From NCBI GenBank assembly GCA_004001285.1, contig AP018697.1, positions 992,001-1,056,000 on the forward strand: DNA of 64,000 nt, read 5' to 3'. Origin of the DNA: Arthrobacter sp. MN05-02. GTDB lineage: Bacteria > Actinomycetota > Actinomycetes > Actinomycetales > Micrococcaceae. Shown here in pieces: positions 56,382 through 64,000 of the stretch; positions within the stretch are counted from its first letter, which is position 1, and each line of letters starts with the position of its first letter. Below the pieces are notes generated by a model, which saw only the letters and a list, made by a program, of their open reading frames with translations, was not told the origin of the DNA and searched no databases. The position numbers were made by a program, and so were the translations under genes.

Positions 56382-58820
56382 TCAGCGGCGCGCGGTGCCC
56401 CGGAACCGGTTCAGGAGCGACTGCGGGAAGAGCCGTGCCCTGACCCTGGTGGGCCATGAGCTCCCGCTGCGGAGCGCGCGGGTGACGGTGTCGACGTCGT
56501 CCCACCGCGGAGGCGCCACGGGTCGGGCGAGCGTCGCCCCCGGGAGGGCACTCCCACCGCGTCCTCCGGCGTACCCGTCGCCATCGCGGACGGCGGCGTG
56601 CCCGGCGTACTCCTCGTATTCGAAGGCCGTCCGGAGCCTGGTGAGGGATGCGACAGGGGAGCCCGTCAGGCGGGCGTCGCGGCTGAGGCGGCCGGCGAAG
56701 CTCCGGGGTGTGTCCGTCGGTTCCAGCGGGTAGCCGTAGTCGCCGGCCAGCTCCGTCGTCTCGGCCCACGCCGCGGTGGCGGCCCCGGCCCCGGTACCGT
56801 CCGGGGCGTCCGCGGCCACCGACCTGCGGCGGGAGCGGGTCCTCGCCGAGCGGAGGAGCAGCGGCAGGAGGGCGAGCAGCGCGATGCCGCCGACGGCGAG
56901 CAGGCCTGCGGCCGGCTGCGCCTCGTCCTGCGCCCCGCCGGTCTGCGCCCCGTCGTCGGCGTCCGCACTCTCCTCCGCGGACCCGGTCCGTCCGCCGGCG
57001 GGAAGGCCGCCGGGGTTGAGGGCGTCGGTGTCGTCCGCACGCGGTCCCACGGGAGCGAAGGCCTGCTGGGCGTAGGTGGGTACGACGCCGCGCGACGGCG
57101 TGGGTTCGAACTGGACCCAGCCCACACCCTCGAAGTACAGCTCCGGCCACGCGTGGGCGTTGCGGGAATCGACGACGAATTCCCGCAGCTCGGTGCCGGC
57201 GGGGCCCTGCTGCGTGTCGCCCGTAGGACTTCCGGGCGTGTAGCCGATGGCCACCCGGCTCGGGATCCCCGCCGCCCGGGCCATGACGGCCATCGTCCCC
57301 GCGTAGTGGACGCAGTACCCGGATCTCGATTCGAGGAAGCGCGCCATCACGTCCATGCCGCTGCCGTCGTAGCCGCCGTCCACCGGCGCTTCCACGGAGT
57401 AGGTGAACTGGGGGCCGCGGAGGTAGTTCTGGATCGCGAGCGCCTTGTCGTACGGGTTGACGAACTCACCGGCGACCTCGTCCGTGGTGGTGCGGACGAT
57501 GTCCGGGGTGTCGTCCGGCAGCTCGGAGAAGACCTCGGGCACGGAGTCGGACTCCGACGGGCGGATGGAGCCCAGGCCCTCACGCGTGAGGTCGGCCGAC
57601 CGGCTCTGCACCAGGTAGCTCTGGCGTGCCGTCGAGCCCCCGTCCGTGGCGAGGATGGAGAGATTCGCCGGGTCCCAGGCCCAGTTGCCGGACAGGTTGG
57701 TGACACCCACCGGTGCGTAGGGGGACAGGAGCCACGGACTCGCATAGCTCTGTGTCGTGACGCGGGTGAAGACCGTGGTGCCGTCCGGGGCGGATCCTGG
57801 TGTGCCCTGCTCCGCCCCGATGTCGCCGACGCCGGTCTCCCGCCCGTCGAGCCTCTGGTCCGGCTCCCACCGCCGGCCGCTGAAGTCCTCGAGGGTCACC
57901 GCCCGCAGGTACAGGGGGGTGTCCGAGTTCGTCGAGTAGGCGATGCGCCCGAACCCCGTCGGGTTGCGCAGGTCGTTGCCGAGCGTCACCGCCGGGTTGA
58001 GCCCGGTGGCGTTGCCCCACACGTTCATGCGCGCACCCTGCGGGAAGGCCCCGGAGTTGAAGCCGGGCACGAACAGCGGCAGGATCACGGTCACGGCCAG
58101 GGCCGCGGCTCCGATGATCACGCTCCGCCCCGCGAACCCCGAGGACGCCCGCGCGCCACCCGACGCGAGCCGGTTCTCACGCCACTGCGCCAGGGCCAGG
58201 AGCAGCAGGTACGCCAGTGCGGTGGTGAGGAAGGCGGACATTCCGACGCCGTTCGGTTTCACGATGGCCGGTGCGATCAGGACGGTGAAGAGCGCGAGCC
58301 CGCTCGCGGCGGGCATCCGTAGGGTCGTGGCGACGACGTCCACGAGGATGGCGATGAGCCCCAGGGCTGCGCACACGATGAGGAAGATGCCGGCGCCGGG
58401 CAGCACCGGGGCCACCTGGGAGACGACGGTCTCCTCGGCCTGCGCGAGGAGGCGCTGGAGCTCGAGCGAGGTGCCGGGGCCCGGGACGATCGCGAGGATG
58501 CTCTGCCGCGGGAAGAACTGGGCGGTGAGGGACCCCACGAGCGCCAGGATGCCCACGAGTGCCGACAGCACCCCGCCCAGGCGGAGGGTCCGGGTCAGCG
58601 CCATCGCGAGGAGCACCGGTACGAGCGTCCGTACCACGGGCAGGAACCAGGTCCACGCGTCCACGACCCCGTTGAGGCTCGTGGCCGCGGCGAGCACGGC
58701 CAGGAGTGAGGCGCCCGTGACGGCCCAGTGCCATGGATCGGGAAGGGACGGGCGTTCGGCGGCCGACGCCGTCGGAGCAGGCAGGTGGGAGGAGGTGGGG
58801 CGGTCGAGTGTCGAGGTCAT
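56382..58820 (-). CDS. Transglutaminase-like membrane protein (TgpA/DUF3488 type)
   Basis: 812-aa protein: six or so N-terminal helices (DUF3488), an outward transglutaminase core, one C-terminal helix (GLLAVGGIALLALLPLLL) and a DUF4129-like cytoplasmic tail. The catalytic triad is visible: Cys in SRSGYCVHYAGTMAVMA near residue 500, His in SRNAHAWPELYF near residue 560, and the acidic residue in WVQFEPTPSRG. Predicted envelope cysteine protease or amide transferase; substrate unknown. ATG overlaps the DUF58 stop. Third gene of the MoxR-DUF58-transglutaminase operon. Confidence 0.92.
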   Translation of the reverse strand: MTSTLDRPTSSHLPAPTASAAERPSLPDPWHWAVTGASLLAVLAAATSLNGVVDAWTWFLPVVRTLVPVLLAMALTRTLRLGGVLSALVGILALVGSLTAQFFPRQSILAIVPGPGTSLELQRLLAQAEETVVSQVAPVLPGAGIFLIVCAALGLIAILVDVVATTLRMPAASGLALFTVLIAPAIVKPNGVGMSAFLTTALAYLLLLALAQWRENRLASGGARASSGFAGRSVIIGAAALAVTVILPLFVPGFNSGAFPQGARMNVWGNATGLNPAVTLGNDLRNPTGFGRIAYSTNSDTPLYLRAVTLEDFSGRRWEPDQRLDGRETGVGDIGAEQGTPGSAPDGTTVFTRVTTQSYASPWLLSPYAPVGVTNLSGNWAWDPANLSILATDGGSTARQSYLVQSRSADLTREGLGSIRPSESDSVPEVFSELPDDTPDIVRTTTDEVAGEFVNPYDKALAIQNYLRGPQFTYSVEAPVDGGYDGSGMDVMARFLESRSGYCVHYAGTMAVMARAAGIPSRVAIGYTPGSPTGDTQQGPAGTELREFVVDSRNAHAWPELYFEGVGWVQFEPTPSRGVVPTYAQQAFAPVGPRADDTDALNPGGLPAGGRTGSAEESADADDGAQTGGAQDEAQPAAGLLAVGGIALLALLPLLLRSARTRSRRRSVAADAPDGTGAGAATAAWAETTELAGDYGYPLEPTDTPRSFAGRLSRDARLTGSPVASLTRLRTAFEYEEYAGHAAVRDGDGYAGGRGGSALPGATLARPVAPPRWDDVDTVTRALRSGSSWPTRVRARLFPQSLLNRFRGTARR

Positions 58821-60331
58821 GCTGGTCCCCTGGAGGTGTCGCGGAAGGGTCGGTGCGGCGCGGGTGGACGGGCCGCGGTGGGGGAGGTCCCGGCGGGCGC
58901 CGGGCCGTCGGCGTTCCCGAGTCCGGCCCATACGGTCGGCAGCTGTGCCGCGGGGGAGGCCGCGGTCGCGTGCCAGCCGGCCTCGCGCAGGATGGTGAGC
59001 TGGCGCTGCGCATCGGCGGGCCGTTCGGACGCGATGATGGCGTAGGACGCCGACCCGTAGTCGGACGCGGAGGCGAGTGCCCGCGCCTCCTCGATGGTGA
59101 TGACGCCGAGGACCGCGACGAGCGGTCCGCGGTGACGTGTGGCGGCGAGCTTGTCGAGCAGGTCGTCCCCGAAGGCGGAGTGCGGTGCGTGCTGGGGTGC
59201 TTCCGGCGCCGAGCGGCGGATCCGGCCTGCGGCACTCCGCACCGCTTCGCCGGCCCGCACCACGCTGCTGCCGGCGCGCTCCTCCAGCTGCTGGCGGCGC
59301 CCGGAGTCCGGGGCGAGTTCGAGGGCCGCGAGTCCTTCCGCGATACCGGCGACCGCGCCCGGTCCCTGGTGTTCCTCGTCGGTCGGGAACGGTGCGGACC
59401 GCGAGTGCAGCAACGCGGGTGCACCCTGGTGGTCGAGGAACCGGAGGGCGTAGTTGCGCTCGAGCAGGTGGGCGCTGACCGACATCGCGGCGGTGACGGC
59501 CCACTCGAAGGTCGGGGAGGTGGACAGCCCGTTGCCGGTGGCTCCGTCGAAGACCGTGCTGAATCCGGTACCGAAGCTCGAGTGCCGCTGGTCCAGGAGC
59601 AGGGTGGCCTGCGGGGTGGTCACCGACTCCTCCTGCCGCACCATGAGTTCGTTGTGGCGCGCCGTCGCCGGCCAGTGGACCCGGCGCAGGGAGTCCCCGT
59701 GCCGGTACTCGCGCGTCATGACGTCGTCATCGCTCGGATTCGCCTGCCGGCGTGTGGCCGCCATGCCGTCGCTGCCGCGGGATCCGGAGAGGGTGGTGCC
59801 CAGCAGTTCGAGCGGTGCCGGCGTGACCACGAGGCCGTCCGCCCCGCCGAGGACGTGCCGCGACTTCCCCAGGCCGAAGGGATCGGTGAACTCCGCGGTC
59901 ATGGGCCCGATGAAGTAGACGCCCCGCGACGCGGACCGGAGCCGGTACTCGTACACCGAGACGCCCTCGCGCGTCGGGTTGCGCGAGGGGTAGGTGAACC
60001 GGGGGGCCTGGCCGAAGCGGGCCGGGAGCAGCTCCTCCATCGCGATGCTCGCACCTCCCGCGACGGTCGCCGCGAGGGAGAGCGTGACCGTCGTCGTCGA
60101 CCCGATCTCCATGGACTGCGGCTGGAAGCGGCGGCTCACCGTGAAGCGGGGCTTGACGAGCCGGAGCACGAGGATCGACGCCAGCGGCAGCGCCAGCAGG
60201 AGCACCCCCACGTACAGGAGGTCGCGGCGTCCCAGGACCTGCGCGGACAGCAGGGCGACGACGGCGGTGACGACGAGGCCCCACCCGCGCACCGTCAGGA
60301 TGCGCGTGGGGAGCTTGTCGAGGAGGGCCAT
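58817..60331 (-). CDS. DUF58 domain protein
   Basis: 504-aa membrane-anchored protein. Two N-terminal helices (GLVVTAVVALLSAQVLG and LLYVGVLLLALPLASILVL), a beta-rich region, then the DUF58 hallmark EYRHGDSLRRVHWPATAR near residue 210, which begins a von Willebrand-like fold. In this gene trio DUF58 acts with the MoxR ATPase, probably as adaptor or substrate. ATG 60331, 63 bp after MoxR. Confidence 0.9.
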   Translation of the reverse strand: MALLDKLPTRILTVRGWGLVVTAVVALLSAQVLGRRDLLYVGVLLLALPLASILVLRLVKPRFTVSRRFQPQSMEIGSTTTVTLSLAATVAGGASIAMEELLPARFGQAPRFTYPSRNPTREGVSVYEYRLRSASRGVYFIGPMTAEFTDPFGLGKSRHVLGGADGLVVTPAPLELLGTTLSGSRGSDGMAATRRQANPSDDDVMTREYRHGDSLRRVHWPATARHNELMVRQEESVTTPQATLLLDQRHSSFGTGFSTVFDGATGNGLSTSPTFEWAVTAAMSVSAHLLERNYALRFLDHQGAPALLHSRSAPFPTDEEHQGPGAVAGIAEGLAALELAPDSGRRQQLEERAGSSVVRAGEAVRSAAGRIRRSAPEAPQHAPHSAFGDDLLDKLAATRHRGPLVAVLGVITIEEARALASASDYGSASYAIIASERPADAQRQLTILREAGWHATAASPAAQLPTVWAGLGNADGPAPAGTSPTAARPPAPHRPFRDTSRGPA

Positions 60332-60394
60332 CGGGATTCCGTCGGTGCTAGGAGGGGAAGGAGCGGGAGGGCGGGGTCGGCGACGTCGGCACGG

Positions 60395-61414
<1,020 letters not shown>

Positions 61415-61569
61415 GGGCACCTTCCATGCGTGCGGCTGCGGCGGCGGGCGGCGACCGGGACGGCCGGGCAATCGACACGCAGGGGACCTCGGCCCGTCCG
61501 GCTCGGGGCAGGACAGACCGGGCTGAATGATTCAACAGATTACTAGCTCAACTTGCTCCCCGGGGGATA

Positions 61570-61591
61570 AGTTCCGCGCCGGAACTAGGCT
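61570..61591 (+). promoter_or_regulatory. tatD promoter with overlapping inverted repeat
   Basis: TAGGCT (61586-61591) lies six bases before the tatD ATG. The inverted repeat AGTTCCG-CGC-CGGAACT (61570-61586) touches the first base of the -10 box, a likely operator. The 61415-61597 spacer is divergent with the MoxR operon. Confidence 0.5.
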
Positions 61592-61597
61592 TGAAGC

Positions 61598-62566
61598 ATG
61601 TGTACCAGTGCAGCAGCGGTCCGGCACCACTACGCGGCCGGGGAGACGCCCCCGGCCTATCGGGAACAGGACACCCCGGGTGTCGGAGCCACCGACACGG
61701 CCGACACGGACGCTCCGGCCGTCCGGCGACGCCGCAAGGGCGGCTACCCGCCGCTGCCGGAGCCGCTGCCCGTCCCCGTCCTCGACAACCACACGCACTT
61801 CGACTTCCGCGAGGGGTCCGTGCAGGTGTCGATCGCCGAAGCCCTGGATGCGGCCGAGGCCGCCGGGGTCAGGGGCGCGGTGCAGGTCGGCACCGACCTC
61901 GCGTCCTCCCGCTTCACCGCCGCCGTCGTCGAGCAGGACCAGCGGCTCCTCGGTGCCGTGGCCCTGCACCCCAATGACGCTCCGCTGCTCGCAGCCGAGG
62001 GGGCGCTCGATGCCGCGCTCGAGGAGATCGAGCACCTCGCCGCCGGCCCGCGCATCCGCGCCCTGGGGGAGACCGGCCTGGACTACTTCCGGACCGGCGA
62101 GGACGGCCGCGGCAGCCAGCTCGTGTCGTTCCGCAGCCACCTCGACATCGCCAAGCGGCTCGGCAAGGCACTCCAGATCCACGACCGCGACGCACACGAC
62201 GACGTCGTCAGCACGCTGCTCACCGACGGAGCCCCCGAGCGGGTCGTCCTGCACTGCTTCTCGGGGGACGCGGACCTCGCGCGGACCTGCAACGAGAACG
62301 GCTGGTACATGTCCTTCGCCGGGACGGTGACCTTCAAGAACGCCGACACCCTGCGGGAGGCCCTGCTCGTCGCCGATCCGGCGCTCGTCCTCACCGAGAC
62401 CGATGCGCCGTTCCTGACGCCTCACCCCTACCGTGGCCGGCCCAACGCCTCCTACGCGGTGCCCTATACGGTCAGGGCCATGGCGGACATCCTCGGCACC
62501 GACCTCGACCCCCTCTGCGCCCGGCTGACGGCGAACACCGAGGCCGTCTACGGCAGCTGGAGCTGA
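61598..62566 (+). CDS. TatD family metal-dependent hydrolase
   Basis: 322-aa TIM-barrel hydrolase; TatD proteins are DNases (3'-5' exonuclease activity is known in E. coli). Metal-site motifs: VLDNHTHFDFREG near residue 63, LGETGLDYFR near residue 160, VVLHCFSGDADLA near residue 212, LVLTETDAPFLTPHP near residue 265. The first 60 residues are an extra disordered head (TADTDAPAVRRRRKGGYPPL) beyond the usual length. ATG 61598 is supported by the six-base TAGGCT spacing. The order tatD / (rpf) / rsmA / ispE is conserved in actinobacteria, but the rpf gene usually between is absent here. Confidence 0.9.
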   Translation: MCTSAAAVRHHYAAGETPPAYREQDTPGVGATDTADTDAPAVRRRRKGGYPPLPEPLPVPVLDNHTHFDFREGSVQVSIAEALDAAEAAGVRGAVQVGTDLASSRFTAAVVEQDQRLLGAVALHPNDAPLLAAEGALDAALEEIEHLAAGPRIRALGETGLDYFRTGEDGRGSQLVSFRSHLDIAKRLGKALQIHDRDAHDDVVSTLLTDGAPERVVLHCFSGDADLARTCNENGWYMSFAGTVTFKNADTLREALLVADPALVLTETDAPFLTPHPYRGRPNASYAVPYTVRAMADILGTDLDPLCARLTANTEAVYGSWS

Positions 62567-62967
62567 TTCGCCGCCGGGACCACCGGCCGCCGGGCGTCGA
62601 CGCCCGGTAGCGCGAGCGGGTAGTGCCGGGACCGGTTTCCGAGTACCTGCTCCGCGAAGTCGGGTGGAGGGCACTCGTGCCCTGGGACGTCCTTCTTCGT
62701 AATGTTCTCGACGGGGAGCATCGCCCGCCCGCCATCGCGCTGTGGCCGGCATGCCCATCCAGCACCGTCCTTCTCGTGAGACCGGAAGACGGCGGTGTGT
62801 CCGACGGCTTCCCTTCCCAGCCGGGAAGCCGTCCCTCCGCGGGTCGGTGGCGCCGGAACCCTCCTGAGACCAGGGTTCGCACGAGGCGTCGCCGGTCCGC
62901 GGGGCGGACGACGCCGGGCAGGAGCCGCGCAGCGGGGACCGGACTCCGGGACGGATACGATGGCAGG
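62567..62967. other. 401-bp spacer between tatD and rsmA with hairpins
   Basis: No convincing gene: the frame upstream of rsmA stays open, but its residues look like a GC-driven random reading. Three hairpins are seen: 62590-62607 (7 bp, tetraloop, likely tatD terminator), 62803-62833 (11 bp, nine-base loop) and 62856-62878 (7 bp, nine-base loop). In relatives this slot often holds a resuscitation-promoting factor gene; none is present. Confidence 0.55.
62956..62961 (+). promoter_or_regulatory. -10 box, leaderless rsmA
   Basis: TACGAT, six bases before the GTG at 62968. Confidence 0.6.
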
Positions 62968-63855
62968 GTGACAACGCCCCCCGCCGCACACCAGCCCGCG
63001 CCTCTCCTCGGAGCCGCAGACATCCGGCGCCTGGCGGCCGAGGTGGACATCCGTCCCACCAAGACCCTGGGGCAGAACTTCGTCATCGACGGCAACACCA
63101 TCCGCCGTATCGTCGCGGCCGCGAACCTGGCTGCGGACGAGACAGTCCTCGAGGTGGGCCCGGGTCTCGGGTCCCTGACGCTCGGCCTGCTCGACGCCGC
63201 CGAGCGCGTCGTCGCCGTCGAGATCGATCCGATCCTCGCCGGGAAACTGCCCGACACCATGGCCCGCTGGCGGCCCCACCGCGCGGACGCGCTCGACGTC
63301 GTCCGCCAGGACGCCCTGCGCGTGACGGAACTGCCGCACCCGCCCACGGCGCTCGTCGCCAACCTGCCGTACAACGTCGCCGTCCCCGTGGTCCTCAACC
63401 TCCTCGAGCGCTTCCCGTCCCTCCGGCACGGACTCGTGATGGTGCAGGACGAGGTGGCCGACCGGCTCGCTGCTCCTCCCGGTTCGAAGACCTACGGCGT
63501 ACCGTCCGTCAAGGCGGCCTGGTACTCGGACATGGCGAAGGCCGGGGTCGTGGGCATGAACGTGTTCTGGCCCGCACCGAAGATCGCCTCGGGCCTCGTC
63601 CGCTTCACCCGTAGGGAGCCGCCCGCGACGACCGCCACCCGGGAGCAGGTGTTCGCCGTCATCGACGCCGCGTTCGCCCAGCGCCGGAAGACCCTGCGGG
63701 CGGCGCTCGCAGGGTGGGCGGGGAGCCCCGTCCTCGCGGAGGAGGCGCTGCGCGCCGCCGGCGTGGACCCGACCGCCCGCGGCGAGGTCCTGGACATCGT
63801 GGCGTTCGCGCGCATCGCGGAAGCCCGCGCGACGGCTGCGGACTCCCCGGCGTGA
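62968..63855 (+). CDS. rsmA: 16S rRNA A1518/A1519 dimethyltransferase
   Basis: Adds four methyl groups to the 3'-end hairpin of 16S rRNA, using SAM (KsgA activity; its loss gives kasugamycin resistance). 295 aa. Motifs: [19 protein letters not shown] near residue 32, SAM loop [15 protein letters not shown] near residue 60, catalytic motif [13 protein letters not shown] near residue 132. GTG 62968 chosen by the leaderless promoter spacing. Followed by ispE after 28 bp. Confidence 0.94.
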   Translation: MTTPPAAHQPAPLLGAADIRRLAAEVDIRPTKTLGQNFVIDGNTIRRIVAAANLAADETVLEVGPGLGSLTLGLLDAAERVVAVEIDPILAGKLPDTMARWRPHRADALDVVRQDALRVTELPHPPTALVANLPYNVAVPVVLNLLERFPSLRHGLVMVQDEVADRLAAPPGSKTYGVPSVKAAWYSDMAKAGVVGMNVFWPAPKIASGLVRFTRREPPATTATREQVFAVIDAAFAQRRKTLRAALAGWAGSPVLAEEALRAAGVDPTARGEVLDIVAFARIAEARATAADSPA

Positions 63856-63870
63856 ACCGAGCGGGTGGGC

Positions 63871-63876
63871 TAGGTT
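63871..63876 (+). promoter_or_regulatory. -10 box before ispE
   Basis: TAGGTT, seven bases before the ATG at 63884. Confidence 0.4.
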
Positions 63877-63883
63877 GATGGGT

Positions 63884-64000
63884 ATGGTCCCGGGCAGAAC
63901 ACTCGACAAACGCTCCGGTGCCCGCTCCGTCCGCGTGAAGGCCCCCGGGAAGATCAACGTGGCCCTCCGGGTCGGTCCGCCGCGCGAGGACGGGTACCAC
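63884..64000 (+). CDS. ispE: 4-diphosphocytidyl-2-C-methylerythritol kinase, N-terminal part
   Basis: First 39 codons only; the gene continues past the right edge. After a variable head the GHMP-kinase opening VKAPGKINVALRVG and EDGYH are visible, which is characteristic of IspE in the non-mevalonate isoprenoid pathway. Position after rsmA is the usual one. ATG 63884 assumed. Confidence 0.85.
   Translation, partial: MVPGRTLDKRSGARSVRVKAPGKINVALRVGPPREDGYH

Noticed and set aside
62623-62967. N-terminal extension of rsmA or a separate gene
   Set aside because: The residues are R/P/G-rich without conservation, and the leaderless box fixes the start at 62968.

Overview
This is a 64 kb stretch of a high-GC actinobacterial chromosome, most likely from the Micrococcaceae (Arthrobacter or a close relative). 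Mycothiol S-conjugate amidase (mca), a WhiB regulator, DUF4307, DUF4245, DUF3499, DUF5719 and TIGR03089 family genes and a GlpX-type fructose bisphosphatase all point there. Many genes start with GTG or TTG, and genes are packed in short operons with ATGA or GTGA overlaps. Gene order recalls conserved blocks of Mycobacterium tuberculosis: greA / DUF4307 / mca / hemolysin III / short-chain Z-prenyl synthase, then phoH2; fum / glpX / DUF4245; whiB2 / DUF3499 / zincin-like / manA / sahH. The species is inferred, not proven.

Layout. 1-4.6 kb: branched-chain amino-acid ABC transporter (livH-M-G-F, minus strand) whose LivH carries an extra exported domain. 4.8-9.9 kb: Bax-inhibitor-like membrane protein and a galactose cluster (deoR-galT-galK, with a divergent aldose epimerase). 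9.9-13.2 kb: AI-2E-type permease, threonine deaminase, rhomboid. 13.2-19 kb: greA, DUF4307, mca, hemolysin III, Z-prenyl synthase, phoH. 19-23.5 kb: prepilin peptidase, NUDIX, MFS exporter with TetR regulator. 23.5-24.9 kb: one intact IS3-family element. 25-29 kb: fumC, carbonic anhydrase, DUF4245, glpX. 29-36 kb: FemX-like ligase, manA, LCP protein, purE-purK, GtrA and TIGR03089 proteins. 36.6-47 kb: whiB, a large membrane glycosyltransferase, DUF5719, zincin-like protein, DUF3499, Trm112, ahcY, L,D-transpeptidase. 46.7-64 kb: RDD, SpoIIM and TIGR01906 membrane proteins, acyl-CoA ligase, protein mannosyltransferase, rsmI, succinate-semialdehyde dehydrogenase, a MoxR-DUF58-transglutaminase operon, tatD, rsmA and the start of ispE.

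Themes. Much of the window serves the cell envelope: cross-bridge ligase, LCP, L,D-transpeptidase, prenyl synthase, GtrA, GT2, mannosyltransferase and manA, which supplies the mannose-phosphate route. Central metabolism (fumC, glpX, purEK, ilvA, ahcY) is interleaved.

Two window-wide patterns stand out. First, at least eleven genes have a TANNNT hexamer exactly six bases before an ATG or GTG, the signature of leaderless mRNAs. Second, eight otherwise ordinary genes are split by single small indels, mostly in G or C runs; this looks like sequence error and means those genes are probably intact in the organism. The IS element sits precisely in the loop of the fumC transcription terminator. I found no rRNA, tRNA, CRISPR, phage or plasmid genes.
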